Positions 26,983 to 35,812 of a DNA stretch of 64,000 bases are shown piece after piece (the stretch's first letter is position 1; each line of letters begins with the position of its first letter). Below the pieces are notes generated by a model. It ran no database searches, had not been told where the DNA came from, and saw only the letters and a program-made list of their open reading frames with translations. Both the position numbers and the translations under genes were made by a program. Origin of the DNA: Synechococcus sp. CCY 9618 (GTDB lineage Bacteria > Cyanobacteriota > Cyanobacteriia > PCC-6307 > Cyanobiaceae); assembly GCF_019038415.1 (NCBI RefSeq), contig NZ_JAFKRG010000009.1, positions 62,001-126,000 on the forward strand, read 5' to 3'.

Positions 26983-28469
26983 AGGCGCCAGCCCCGCACC
27001 ACCTCCGCAACGCTGCGGCCCTCCAGGTCGACCTGGGCATTGAGCCGCTGCATGGTGGCAGCGGGGATCCGGCCGGACAGCGCCGTGATCACCGGTTCCA
27101 GTTCGGGGTGGCGGCGCAGGCTGGCGGCGTTGAACACCGGAACGGCGTCGTAGGGGGGGAAGTAGTGGCGGTCGTCTGTCAGCTGCTGCAGATCGAGGGC
27201 GGGGATCAGGCCGTTGGTGGAATCGCCGGCGATCAGGTCCACCTGCCCCTCGGCCAGGGCCCGGTAGGTGAGGCCCAGATCCATGGCCTCCGGCGGCCCG
27301 GCGAAGCGCAGCCCGTAGCGACGGACCAGGCCGGGAAAGCCATCGGGCCGGTTGAGGAATTCGTAGCCGAATCCGGCCCGCCAGCCCGGGGTGTGGGGGG
27401 CCGCGGCGCTGATGCTGGCGATCCCCAGCCGCTTCGCCTCGCCCCGGCGCACGAGGATCGCGAAGCTGTTCTCGAAGCCCAGGGAGGGGAACACTGCGAG
27501 TCCGAAGCGCGCGGCGTAGAGCCGGCGTGTGTCCTCGAACACCTTCCGCGCCGGATCAAGAGTCTCCGGCGGAGGTGGGGTCTGGCCAAGCAGCGTGGTC
27601 CAGGCGGTGCCGGTGTACTCCACGTAGCCGTCGATGCGGCCGCGGCGCACCGCTTCGTGGATCAGGCCGCTGCCCCCCAGGCCGAAATCCCTCTGCACCT
27701 TCAGGGACGTGTCGGCTTCGATCTGCTGTGCCAGCAGTTCGCCCAGGATCAGCTGCTCGGTGAAGCTCTTGCTGCCGATCCGCACCGTGCCCCCGCCGGC
27801 CGTTGGCAGCAGCCTCAGGCCCACCACGGCCGCCAGGGCGAGGGCCGCCAGGCTCCCGGCGACCCGTCGCGACCGCCGGCCGCCGCGGCGCGCAGCCTTC
27901 GGCCGCCGTTGGGCCAGGCGCCGCTCCAGCAGCCCCTGGCCGCCATCGGCGGCCAGGGCGATGGCGGCCGCCGGCAGGGCTCCCGCCAGGATCAGGCTGT
28001 TGTTCACCGTGGCGATGCCCCGGAAGATGAACACCCCCAGGCCGCCGGCGCCGATGGCGGCGGCGATCGTGGCCACTCCCACGCCGATCACGGTGGCCAC
28101 CCGCAGGCCGGCCTCCTTCAGCCCCGGGGGCACCTGGGCCAGGCCGGTGACCAGGCCCCGCAGCAGGGGCAGCAGGGCGTAGAGGGTGAGGGCCACGATG
28201 GCCGGGTTGGTGCCGATCCCTCCCAGCAGGGGCACGGTGATCAGCAGGCCGAAGATCGCCAGGCTCGGGATCGTCTGCACCGTGCTGGCCGCCGCCAGCA
28301 CAACGCCCGCCCAGCGGGGCCGGCGGCTGATCCAGAGGCCCAGCGGCAGGCTGATCGCCAGGGCCAGGCCGAGGGCGGTGCCCACCAGCAGCAGGTGTTC
28401 GCCGCTGCGCTGCAGAATCTCCCGCGCCAGGGCGCCATCCCACCAGGGCGGCGGCCAGGCGCCGGTCAC
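26940..28469 (-). CDS. Glycine betaine/choline-type ABC transporter: permease fused to substrate-binding domain
   Basis: 509 residues. Residues 1-215 are an OpuB/ProW-type permease with the EAA-like loop LKEAGLRVATVIGVGVATI. After a basic linker and a membrane anchor (residues about 200-222) comes an OsmF/ProX-type periplasmic ligand-binding domain starting GTVRIGSKSFTEQLILGELL and including DGYVEYTGTAWTTLLG and VDLIAGDSTNGLIPALDL. This is a known fusion in Gram-positive and cyanobacterial systems. No ATPase gene lies next to it. The GTG start at 28469 overlaps the APC permease stop (GTGA), so it is co-translated with it. Compatible-solute uptake is the likely role. Confidence 0.88.
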   Translation of the reverse strand: MTGAWPPPWWDGALAREILQRSGEHLLLVGTALGLALAISLPLGLWISRRPRWAGVVLAAASTVQTIPSLAIFGLLITVPLLGGIGTNPAIVALTLYALLPLLRGLVTGLAQVPPGLKEAGLRVATVIGVGVATIAAAIGAGGLGVFIFRGIATVNNSLILAGALPAAAIALAADGGQGLLERRLAQRRPKAARRGGRRSRRVAGSLAALALAAVVGLRLLPTAGGGTVRIGSKSFTEQLILGELLAQQIEADTSLKVQRDFGLGGSGLIHEAVRRGRIDGYVEYTGTAWTTLLGQTPPPPETLDPARKVFEDTRRLYAARFGLAVFPSLGFENSFAILVRRGEAKRLGIASISAAAPHTPGWRAGFGYEFLNRPDGFPGLVRRYGLRFAGPPEAMDLGLTYRALAEGQVDLIAGDSTNGLIPALDLQQLTDDRHYFPPYDAVPVFNAASLRRHPELEPVITALSGRIPAATMQRLNAQVDLEGRSVAEVVRGWRLQEAGDAGSASGRR

Positions 28470-29842
28470 GGCGCCTCGGCGGGAGTCAGGGCGCGGGTGG
28501 CCTGGAACACCGGCACGCTCAGGCCGATCAGCAGCAGGGCCCAGCCGCTGTTGGCGGTGTCGTTGAGCAGGGCGCCGATCAGGAAGGCGACCGATCCCAG
28601 CAGCACGATGGCGGCGCTCCAGGGGTAGCCCCAGGCCCGGAAGGGCCGTGGCCGCTCCGGCTCCCTGAGGCGCAGGGCGAACAGGCAGATGATCCCCACC
28701 AGGTAGAGGCTCACGTAGAGGAAGGCCGCCAGCCCCAGCAGGATGGTGAAGTCGCCGCCGAGCACCAGCAGGCCCGCCGCCAGGCTGGTGAGCACCAGCG
28801 CCACCGTGGGCGTGCCGCCGCGGTTCACCCGGTCCACCAGGGGGCTGAACAGCCGATCGCGACTGAGGCCGTAGAGAATGCGCGGGGCGCCCATGATCGA
28901 GGCGTTGATCAGCCCCGCCAAGGACAGCAGCGCCAGCACAGTGATGGCCTGGCCGCCGAAGGCGCCGAACAGCAGGGCAGCGGCGTCGGCCACCGGCAGG
29001 CTGGAGACGGCGATCACCGGCAGGGGCAGCACCCGCATCAGGGCCAGGTTGAACAGGGTGTAGATGGCGATCACCGCCAGCACCCCGCCGATCAGGGAGC
29101 GGGGCAGGTCGTCCTCCGGTTCGCTGAACTCCTCGGAGAAGTAGATGGGGCTGTGCCAGCCGTCGTAGGTGGTGACGATGGCCTGGAGGGAGAACACCAG
29201 GGCCACCGCCAGGCCGGTCCAGCCGGCGGGGGTCGCCAGGGCCCCCGGGCCGGTGGGGATGGCGGCGGTGGCGGCGGCGCGGGTGTCGGGTCCGCCCAGC
29301 AGGAAGCAGGCGGCCACCACCGCCAGGAAGGCGGCCGCCTTGGCCAGGCTCAGCAGCTTCTGGCTGCCGCTGCCGGCCTCCACCCCCAGCAGCTGGATGA
29401 GGGTGAACAGCAGCAGCACCGCCAGCCCCACCAGCTTCTGATGGGCCTCGAGGTCAGGCAGCAGAAAGGCCGCGTACTCCCCCACGGTGACCGCCACCCA
29501 GGCGATGCCGGTGCAGTGGCCGATCCAGTCCATCCAGCCCACGGTGAAGCCGGCGGCGTCCCCGAAGCAGCGGCGGGCGTAGACGTACCAGCCGCCCGCC
29601 AGGGGCAGGCTGGCCCCCAGCTCCGCCGCGGCGAGGGCGCCCAGCAGGGCATAGAGGCCGCCCGCCAGCCAGGCCGCCAGCACCCAGCCACCGCTGCCCA
29701 GCTGGGCCGCCACCAGGCCGGGGGTGCGCAGGATGCCGGCGCCGATGGTGCCGCCCACCGCCCCGGCGATGCCGAAGGTCACCCCCAGCACATTCAGCAG
29801 CCGGCCCGGTGCCGGCGGCGTGGCTTCCAGGTCGGTGGACAT
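28466..29842 (-). CDS. APC-superfamily amino acid permease
   Basis: 458 residues with 12 hydrophobic segments. The first helix carries the substrate motif GAVGGTIGAGILRTPGLVA typical of the APC fold (residues 22-40), and helix 6 lies near DGWHSPIYFSEE. The family moves amino acids or polyamines; the substrate cannot be told. It overlaps the OpuB-type gene by four bases, so the pair may work in compatible-solute or amino-acid uptake. A short gene (29866-30051) precedes it by 23 bp on the same strand. Confidence 0.9.
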   Translation of the reverse strand: MSTDLEATPPAPGRLLNVLGVTFGIAGAVGGTIGAGILRTPGLVAAQLGSGGWVLAAWLAGGLYALLGALAAAELGASLPLAGGWYVYARRCFGDAAGFTVGWMDWIGHCTGIAWVAVTVGEYAAFLLPDLEAHQKLVGLAVLLLFTLIQLLGVEAGSGSQKLLSLAKAAAFLAVVAACFLLGGPDTRAAATAAIPTGPGALATPAGWTGLAVALVFSLQAIVTTYDGWHSPIYFSEEFSEPEDDLPRSLIGGVLAVIAIYTLFNLALMRVLPLPVIAVSSLPVADAAALLFGAFGGQAITVLALLSLAGLINASIMGAPRILYGLSRDRLFSPLVDRVNRGGTPTVALVLTSLAAGLLVLGGDFTILLGLAAFLYVSLYLVGIICLFALRLREPERPRPFRAWGYPWSAAIVLLGSVAFLIGALLNDTANSGWALLLIGLSVPVFQATRALTPAEAP

Positions 29843-29865
29843 CGGATCGTCGGGGAGGGAGGGGC

Positions 29866-30051
29866 TCAGGAGGCGATCACCCGCTCCAGCAGCCCGTGGA
29901 GCTCCTCCAGTTCGTGGCGGCTCAGCAGCCAGTCACCCGTCAGATCCTTGGTGACCCGGGCCTCGATGATCCAGCCGTCTTCCGTGCGCGCGATGGCGAA
30001 GTGGGGGGACTGGAACGGGGCGGCCATGGGCGGCAGGGGCGGATCTGCCAT
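29866..30051 (-). CDS. Small conserved-looking cytoplasmic protein, unknown
   Basis: 61 residues from ATG 30051. No signal peptide or membrane helix. The C-terminal half has a regular charged helix (SRHELEELHGLLERVIAS) and a beta hairpin-like stretch before it (FAIARTEDGWIIEARV). Codon use and composition look coding. Lies 23 bp upstream of the APC gene and 44 bp downstream of the MpaB-type gene, all on the minus strand, so probably in the same operon. No function is inferred. Confidence 0.6.
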   Translation of the reverse strand: MADPPLPPMAAPFQSPHFAIARTEDGWIIEARVTKDLTGDWLLSRHELEELHGLLERVIAS

Positions 30052-30095
30052 CCCTGCATAGCCAGGGCCGCCGGGCCGGGCAGCCCCGCGGAGGC

Positions 30096-30968
30096 TCAGG
30101 GGTCACCGCTGGGGGTCTCCCCGAGGGCCTCCAGCAGGGGCGGTGGGCCCAGCTGCTCGAGGCGGAAGCCGGCGCCGTAGCTGGGGGTGGGGTGCTGGGA
30201 ATAGAAACGGGCGGGAGCGGGGCGGCCCAGGGCGCGACGGCCGGCGGCCACCAGGGCAGCGGCCCGGCTGCGGGCCCTCAGGCCCTGCAGCACCAGGGCC
30301 TGCAGCCAGCCGGGGGCGGCGCTCCAGCCCAGGGCCTCGCTGGTCTGGGGGTCGAGCAGACCCAGCAGCACCCGGCGCAGGGCGGGCCGCAGGGGCGGGG
30401 GCCAGTCGGCCAGAAGCATGGCGAGGGTGGCCTCGGCGATGCGCCGGTTGGTGGCTGCCGGGGCAAAGGCCTCTCGCTCCACCCGCTCGTTCAGGTTCAG
30501 CAGCGCCTCCAGGCTGGCCGGCAGGGCGGCGATTCCCATCCGCTCGCCCACCCCATGCCAGAAGAGGAACAGGTGCTCCTGCTCCAGGGCCGTGAGCGGC
30601 CGCCAGCCGTAGCGGGCCAGCCAGCGGATCGGCTCGGCCACGAAGGTGGAGAGCACGTAGAGGAAATCGTCGTTGCTGATCGCGTAGTGGCCGTGGATGC
30701 GGTTCATGCGCTCGATCACCGCGGCGCCTTCGGGGCTGGCAGGGCCATGGCGCAGCAGTTCGGCCACCATCAGGCCGGTGTCGTCGTAGCGCTTGCGCGG
30801 CCGGCGTTCGAATTCCCCCGTGCGGGCCAGCAGGCCGGAGATGGAGGGCACGCAGAAGGTCTTGAGCAGGGCCAGCTCCAGGGCCCGGGTGAGGTCCCAG
30901 GGGAAGAGCTCGCCGGCCAGGCGATGGGCCGTGGCTTCGGCGGTGTCGGGGGTGGGGGGGTCGCTCAT
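30096..30968 (-). CDS. MpaB/Lcp-type oxygenase family protein (DUF2236)
   Basis: 290 residues. The family signature is visible: KRYDDTGLMVAELLRHG with the conserved Arg/Asp, then NRIHGHYAISNDDFLYVLST carrying the histidine and NDDFLYVLSTF motif, and a C-terminal helical part. Relatives include the rubber oxygenase Lcp (b-type heme) and fungal MpaB, which cleaves a long prenyl chain; substrates of cyanobacterial members are unknown. No transmembrane segment is evident. It lies 5 bp downstream of the DUF924 gene on the same strand. Confidence 0.8.
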   Translation of the reverse strand: MSDPPTPDTAEATAHRLAGELFPWDLTRALELALLKTFCVPSISGLLARTGEFERRPRKRYDDTGLMVAELLRHGPASPEGAAVIERMNRIHGHYAISNDDFLYVLSTFVAEPIRWLARYGWRPLTALEQEHLFLFWHGVGERMGIAALPASLEALLNLNERVEREAFAPAATNRRIAEATLAMLLADWPPPLRPALRRVLLGLLDPQTSEALGWSAAPGWLQALVLQGLRARSRAAALVAAGRRALGRPAPARFYSQHPTPSYGAGFRLEQLGPPPLLEALGETPSGDP

Positions 30969-30973
30969 CGGTG

Positions 30974-31519
30974 TCAGAAGCGGGAGCCGGGCTGCTGCAG
31001 GAAGGCCAGCTCCTCGGCGCTGCTCGGGCGCCCCAGGGTCTGGTTGCGGTGGGGGAAACGGCCGAAGCGGGCGATCACCGCATGGTGACGGCGGGCGAAG
31101 TCGGCCGTGCGGGCATCGGTGAGGCTCTCGAACAGGGGCAGGCCCCGCTCCTGCAGGGCCAGATCCTCGCTGTGCATCAGGGGCATGAGCCAGAACGGCC
31201 GCCGTTCCGGGGCCGGCTCCGCCGCGATCCAGCCGGCCTCCAGGGCCCGCAGGGTGAGGGCCTGGGCCCGGGGATCGCCCGCGAAGGCGCGGGCCTGATC
31301 GCGCCAGATCTGACGGGGGAACTGGTCGAGCACCAGGATCAGGGCCAGGGCCTCCGGGGTGCTCCCGGCCCAGGGGGCCAGCCCCCCCTCCAGGGCCCGT
31401 TCGGTGAGGTCCCCGAACCGCTCCTGCACGGCCCGGTCCCGCTCCGGCCCGGCCCGGAACCAGGCGGAGGGGGGCGTCTCCTCGAACCAGAAGCGCAGCA
31501 CCGATGCGGGGGTTTCCAT
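30974..31519 (-). CDS. DUF924 family protein (TPR-like helical fold)
   Basis: 181 residues from ATG 31519 (METPASVLRFWFEETPPSAW), the standard start of the family; a longer frame from 31654 overlaps the divergent amidotransferase gene. The hallmark LALILVLDQFPRQIWRD and the later MPLMHSEDLALQER are clear, as is the end FLQQPGSRF. The family is widespread, is predicted to be all-helical and has no defined reaction. It is closely linked to the MpaB-type gene. Confidence 0.9.
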   Translation of the reverse strand: METPASVLRFWFEETPPSAWFRAGPERDRAVQERFGDLTERALEGGLAPWAGSTPEALALILVLDQFPRQIWRDQARAFAGDPRAQALTLRALEAGWIAAEPAPERRPFWLMPLMHSEDLALQERGLPLFESLTDARTADFARRHHAVIARFGRFPHRNQTLGRPSSAEELAFLQQPGSRF

Positions 31520-31627
31520 GGCTGAGCGGAGCAGACGGTGCAGGCTGGAGGGATCGCTGCCCATGGATCCTGGCCGTCGGCGGCTGGGAACCTCATGCTG
31601 GGGCCAACCTCCGCCCTGTGCACGGCC

Positions 31628-32386
31628 ATGACTCAGCTGGTGGTGCTGCAGCATCTGGAGCGGGAAGGCCCGGGACGCTTCGCCGAGGAGGCTGGACGCC
31701 GCGGCTGGGGCCTGACGGTGTGCCGGCCGGACCTGGGACAGCCGATGCCCCGCCTGGGGGCCGACCAGGCCCTGCTGGTGCTGGGAGGTCCGATGGGGGT
31801 GGCCGACATCGGCTCACCGGACCATTCCTGGCTGGCGGCGGAAGTGGACCTGCTCAGGGAGTGCCTGGACTGCGAGCGGCCGGTGATCGGCCTCTGCCTG
31901 GGGGCCCAGCTGCTGGCCTTCGCCGCCGGCGGGCGGGTGGAGCCCCTGGTGGCGGGCGACCCCCCCGGGCGGGCCTATGAGCTGGGCTGGGGGCCGGTGG
32001 ACTGGACGCAGAGTGAGGCCGAAGAACCGGTGCTCTCCGGGCTCGGGGCCGGCGCGCCGGTGCTCCACTGGCACGGGGACCGGATACGGCTGCCGGCCGG
32101 GGCCACCCTGCTGGGGTCGACGGAGCTGTGCGCCGAGCAGATGTTCCGGATCGGCCACCATGCCCACGGCCTCCAGTTCCATGTTGAGGTGACGGACTCC
32201 GCCCTGGAGCGCTGGCTCCGGGAGGATGCCGCCTGGGTGCGGACGGCTCTGGGGCCCGACGGCGTCGAGCAGGTGCGGGAGGGGCAGGCGCGCTGGGGCG
32301 AGGCTGCGGAACACCAGGGGCGGCGGCTGATCAACAACCTGCTGGATCGGGTGGCGGCTCTGCTGGGGGCCTTCCCCCTGGCCTGA
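31628..32386 (+). CDS. Class I glutamine amidotransferase (GuaA-like)
   Basis: 252 residues from ATG 31628. The GATase triad is visible: nucleophile Cys in GLCLGAQLLA (near residue 83) and His-Glu in LQFHVEVTD (near residue 180), preceded by the usual VLGGPMGVAD oxyanion segment. Such stand-alone GATases remove the amide of glutamine for a partner synthase or act on gamma-glutamyl compounds. No synthase is adjacent. It starts 108 bp from the divergent DUF924 gene. Its 3' end overlaps the TrpD2-like gene by 56 nt, tail to tail. Confidence 0.9.
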   Translation: MTQLVVLQHLEREGPGRFAEEAGRRGWGLTVCRPDLGQPMPRLGADQALLVLGGPMGVADIGSPDHSWLAAEVDLLRECLDCERPVIGLCLGAQLLAFAAGGRVEPLVAGDPPGRAYELGWGPVDWTQSEAEEPVLSGLGAGAPVLHWHGDRIRLPAGATLLGSTELCAEQMFRIGHHAHGLQFHVEVTDSALERWLREDAAWVRTALGPDGVEQVREGQARWGEAAEHQGRRLINNLLDRVAALLGAFPLA

Positions 32387-33485
32387 GGGCCAGGCGGGCG
32401 ATGAGCTGTCGGTGCAGGTTCTCCACCGCCCCATCCCGCAGCAGCCGCTCCGCCAGAAGCAGCCCTTCCTCGAGGTTGTCGCGGATCCCGGCCCGCCAGA
32501 GCAGGAAGCCGCCATTCCAGAGCAGACCTCTCGCCAGCGGACCTGTGGCCCTCAGGGCCTGGTGGGCCTGGCTGCGCCACTGGGGGAGAGTCTCCAGCGC
32601 CACCTCCGGCGCCCCGAGGCCATGGTTCCGGGCCCGCAGGATCAGCCGCTCGGGAACGCCGCCCCGCCGATGGGAGGCGATCGCCACCCGGCTGTTGGGC
32701 AGCTCCACGCCCCCCTCCCCCCCCTTCACCATCAGCACGTCGTCCTGGCCGGCCGTGCTCAGCGCCTCCCAGGCCAGCCCCTCCGTGGGCGCGTGGACGA
32801 AGCCGCTCACCTGCAGGCACGGTCCCTCGTAGCAGCTCCACAGCAGCTCGAGGGTGGCGATCGGCGGACGCTTGCCGATCTGCTCACGGATCGGCACCAG
32901 CCGTTCGGCCTCCGGGAAGTGACGCGGCTGGTGCATCAGGGCCAGACCCTCCTGGGCGAAGAGCTGCTGTGCCTCGCTCCAGGGCAGGTCGCGCAGGTCG
33001 AGGTCGAGGGCAGCAAGGGTCTCGGCGGTGCTGAGGCCGTATTTGACGGGCATCGGACCGCCGCCGTGGAGCACCACCCCGGCGCCGGCCGCCGCCAGCA
33101 GCAGGGCCAGCAGGGGCAGCAGTGGAGCGGAGCGGACCCGGCCATCGAAGGGAACGCCGAAACTGACCACCCGGCGCGGGATGGCCCCCAGCCGCGGCCC
33201 CCGCCGGCGGTAGCTGTCCAGCATGCCGGCCAGCTCCTGGGGCTCGGGGCGGCGCAGCCGATGGGCGATCAGGAAGGCCCCGGCCTGGGCGTCGGTGCAG
33301 CGGCCGTCGAGCAGGTGGTCGAGGGCCTCGCCGGCCTCGGCGCGGCTGAGGGCCCGGCCACTGCGCTCGCCGCTGCCCAGGGCGGCGATCAGTTCGCGGA
33401 AGCGGCAGAGATCCTCACCCAGGGCCTGCCGTTGCTGCTCCCGCCGATGGGCCGTCCATTCCTCTGCGGGAGTCGGCGTCGACAT
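32331..33485 (-). CDS. Second anthranilate phosphoribosyltransferase-like protein (TrpD2 type)
   Basis: 384 residues from ATG 33485 (MSTPTPAEEWTAHR); upstream open frame is antisense to the chelatase gene. It is a clear paralogue of the 22382-23521 protein: both have GSGERSGR/GSGEHTSTG, GAFLIAHRLRRP/GAFLIAHRIRRP, VLHGGGPMPVKYG/VLHGGGAMPVKFG and VSGFVHAPTE/VSGFVHPPTE. The TrpD catalytic motifs are altered in the same way. It is divergent from the CbiX-like/cobA genes, with 28 bp between starts. Function is unknown; the repeated link with siroheme or nitrite genes suggests a shared metabolic role. Confidence 0.82.
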   Translation of the reverse strand: MSTPTPAEEWTAHRREQQRQALGEDLCRFRELIAALGSGERSGRALSRAEAGEALDHLLDGRCTDAQAGAFLIAHRLRRPEPQELAGMLDSYRRRGPRLGAIPRRVVSFGVPFDGRVRSAPLLPLLALLLAAAGAGVVLHGGGPMPVKYGLSTAETLAALDLDLRDLPWSEAQQLFAQEGLALMHQPRHFPEAERLVPIREQIGKRPPIATLELLWSCYEGPCLQVSGFVHAPTEGLAWEALSTAGQDDVLMVKGGEGGVELPNSRVAIASHRRGGVPERLILRARNHGLGAPEVALETLPQWRSQAHQALRATGPLARGLLWNGGFLLWRAGIRDNLEEGLLLAERLLRDGAVENLHRQLIARLALRPGGRPPAEPPPDPAGC

Positions 33486-33513
33486 GGCCGGCGGGCTCCG
33501 TAGGGTGAGGGGT

Positions 33514-34170
33514 ATGGGCCGGATCATCGCAAGCCCCCTGCTGCTGGTGGCCCATGGCCGTGCCGGGGGGGTGATTCCCGCCGAGCTGGACGCGCTGGCC
33601 CGCCAGCTGGAACGGCAGCGGGGCGCTCCAGTGGGGCTGGAGGTTCTCACAGCCGCTGAACCCGGGCCGGTGCCAGGCGCCGGCGCCGAAGCCCCCCTGC
33701 TGCTGGTGCCTCTGTTCCTGCTGCCGGGCACCCATGTGCGGCAGGACGTGCCCCGGATCGCCGAGCGCTGCCGCCGCGGCGGTGCGGTGCGGCGGCTGCC
33801 GTTCCTGGGCTCCTGGCCCACCTGGCAGCGGGCCCTGGCGGAGGAACTGGCCGCCCTGGCCGAACGCTCAGCGCCGGGGGCCGGGGCGCCTTCGGCCGGG
33901 CCCCTGCTGCTGCATCACCCGCTGGAGGGCCCGCTGGGGGCCGCCTACCTGGCTCACCTGGCGGCGGTGACCGGAGCCAGATGCCGCGCCACTCCATACA
34001 GTGCGTCCGATCGCGAGGATCCGACCCTGGCCCTGCCTGGCCCTGCCCTGCCCCTGGCCCTGGCGGCCAACCGGCTCACGGACGCCCTGCCTGCGCCGCT
34101 CAACTGCCCCCTGCTGCAGCGCACCCGCTTCCGGGCCGTGCTGCTGGAGCGGCTGCTCGCCCTGCCATGA
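33514..34170 (+). CDS. CbiX/SirB-like chelatase family protein
   Basis: 218 residues from ATG 33514. The N-terminal half resembles sirohydrochlorin chelatase: LLLVAHGRAGG holds the catalytic histidine, and PLFLLPGTHVRQDVP is the second metal-site segment. The C-terminal half is a weak second repeat (LLLHHPLEGPLG). The stop overlaps the cobA ATG (ATGA, 34167-34170), so the two are translationally coupled and probably act in the same pathway: methylation of uroporphyrinogen III and metal insertion towards siroheme. Confidence 0.78.
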   Translation: MGRIIASPLLLVAHGRAGGVIPAELDALARQLERQRGAPVGLEVLTAAEPGPVPGAGAEAPLLLVPLFLLPGTHVRQDVPRIAERCRRGGAVRRLPFLGSWPTWQRALAEELAALAERSAPGAGAPSAGPLLLHHPLEGPLGAAYLAHLAAVTGARCRATPYSASDREDPTLALPGPALPLALAANRLTDALPAPLNCPLLQRTRFRAVLLERLLALP

Positions 34171-34976
34171 CCGCCGCGCCTCCGCCCGCCGCGTCCTCCG
34201 TCGGCCCCGGCACCGTCTACCTGGTGGGGGCCGGCCCCGGGGATCCCGACCTGCTCACCCTGCGGGCCCACCGGCTGCTGCAGCAGTGCGACGCCCTCGT
34301 CTACGACTCCCTGGTGCCCACGGCCCTGCTGGATCTGGTGCCGGCCGACTGCGAACGACACTTCGTGGGCAAGCGCCGCGGTCACCATTCGGTGCCCCAG
34401 CCCAGCACCAATGCAGTGCTGCGCGAACTGGCCGGTCGGCGGCGGCTGATCGTGCGCCTCAAGGGCGGCGATCCCTTCCTGTTCGGCCGCGGCGGCGAGG
34501 AGGCGGCCCACCTGGCGGAGCACGGCATCCCGGTGCAGGTGGTGCCGGGGGTCACCGCCGGCATCGCCGCCCCGGCCTATGCGGGCATTCCGGTGACCCA
34601 CCGGCGGGCGGGCTCGAGCGTCACCTTCGTGACCGGCCACGAGGAGATCGACAAGCGACGGCCGGGCGTCGACTGGCGCGGCCTGGCCCGCAGCAGCGAC
34701 GGTCTGGTGATCTACATGGGTCTGCACAACCTGCGTCACATCGTTGAGGAGCTGATCGAAGGCGGCCTGTCCCCCGCCACCCCCGCCGCCGTGATCCAGC
34801 AGGGCACCGTGCGGGGCCAGCGCCAGCTGGTGGCCTCCCTGGCGGAGCTGGCCGACCGGGTGGAGGCCGAGGGCTTCGCCTCCCCCTCGATCGTGGTGGT
34901 GGGCGCGGTGGTGGGGGAGCGGGTGGTGTCCTGTGCACCGCCGCCGGCCGATGTGGCCATGCCGATTCCCTTCTGA
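34167..34976 (+). CDS. cobA: Uroporphyrinogen-III C-methyltransferase
   Basis: Makes precorrin-2, the branch point to siroheme and cobalamin, using two S-adenosylmethionines. 269 residues from ATG 34167. SAM-binding GAGPGDPDLLTLRAHRLL, VYDSLVP, RLKGGDPFLFGRGGEEA and EVVPGVTAG-type VVPGVTAGIAAPAY are all present, as is GLVIYMGLHNL. It is coupled to the CbiX-like gene upstream and runs into the modABC-moaC-moeA series downstream (8 bp to modA). Confidence 0.96.
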   Translation: MTAAPPPAASSVGPGTVYLVGAGPGDPDLLTLRAHRLLQQCDALVYDSLVPTALLDLVPADCERHFVGKRRGHHSVPQPSTNAVLRELAGRRRLIVRLKGGDPFLFGRGGEEAAHLAEHGIPVQVVPGVTAGIAAPAYAGIPVTHRRAGSSVTFVTGHEEIDKRRPGVDWRGLARSSDGLVIYMGLHNLRHIVEELIEGGLSPATPAAVIQQGTVRGQRQLVASLAELADRVEAEGFASPSIVVVGAVVGERVVSCAPPPADVAMPIPF

Positions 34977-34984
34977 GGCCGCCG

Positions 34985-35812
34985 ATGGCCCTGCTTGCGT
35001 CCGGTCGCGGTGTGCGCCTGGCAGTGCTGGCCGGCTCGCTGCTGATGGGGGGTCTGGTGGGGGTGGCGCTGGCTGGCCGTGGGGGCAGAGATCGGGCCGC
35101 GGCCGCTTCCGAGCCCCTGCTGGTGAGCGCGGCGGCGAGCCTCTCCGGGCCCCTGCAGACCCTGGCGGCGCCCTTCGCCCGCTCCCGGGGCCTGGCGGCG
35201 CCCCGCTTCAACGTCGGCGCCTCCGGCCTGCTGCAGCAGCAGATCCAGCTGGGGGCCCCGGCCGACGTGTTTCTCTCCGCTGGCGGGCGGCCGATGGAGG
35301 CCCTGCAGCGGGCCGGCCTGCTGCTCCCCGGCAGCCGCCGCGACCTGCTGGGTAACCGGCTGGTGCTGGTGGTGCCGGCCCGGGCCCCCCGGCGCCCTCT
35401 GGGCTTCGCGGGCCTGACCGGGCCGGGGGTGGGGCGGATCGCCATCGGCGATGGCACCGTGCCCGCCGGCGACTACGCCCGCCAGGTGCTGGCCCACTAC
35501 GGCCTCAGCGCTGCGGTGGCCCCGAAGCTGGTGCCCCTGGGCTCGGTGCGGGCGGTGGCGCGGGCGGTGGCGGCCGGCAATGTGGACGCCGGCCTGGTGT
35601 ACCGCAGTGACGCGGTGCAGCTGGGCGGGTTGCGGGTGGTGGCCACGGCCCCGGCCGCCAGCCACGCGCCGATCCGCTATAGCGGCGCCGTGCTTCGCAC
35701 CAGCCGTCAGCCTGGGCTGGCGCGGGCCTACCTGGGCTCGCTCGCCACCCCGGCGGCCCAGGCGCTGTTCGGCCGCGAGGGCTTCGAGCCCCTGGCCGGC
35801 CGGGTCCCCTGA
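34985..35812 (+). CDS. modA: Molybdate ABC transporter substrate-binding protein
   Basis: Captures molybdate in the periplasm. 275 residues with an N-terminal membrane/signal segment (residues about 10-30) followed by a PBP type II fold: LLVSAAASLSGPLQTLAAPF, FNVGASGLLQQQIQLGAPADVFLSA, DAGLVYRSDA. These are the conserved oxyanion-binding stretches of ModA. The stop codon overlaps the modBC start by one base, so expression is coupled. Confidence 0.94.
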   Translation: MALLASGRGVRLAVLAGSLLMGGLVGVALAGRGGRDRAAAASEPLLVSAAASLSGPLQTLAAPFARSRGLAAPRFNVGASGLLQQQIQLGAPADVFLSAGGRPMEALQRAGLLLPGSRRDLLGNRLVLVVPARAPRRPLGFAGLTGPGVGRIAIGDGTVPAGDYARQVLAHYGLSAAVAPKLVPLGSVRAVARAVAAGNVDAGLVYRSDAVQLGGLRVVATAPAASHAPIRYSGAVLRTSRQPGLARAYLGSLATPAAQALFGREGFEPLAGRVP

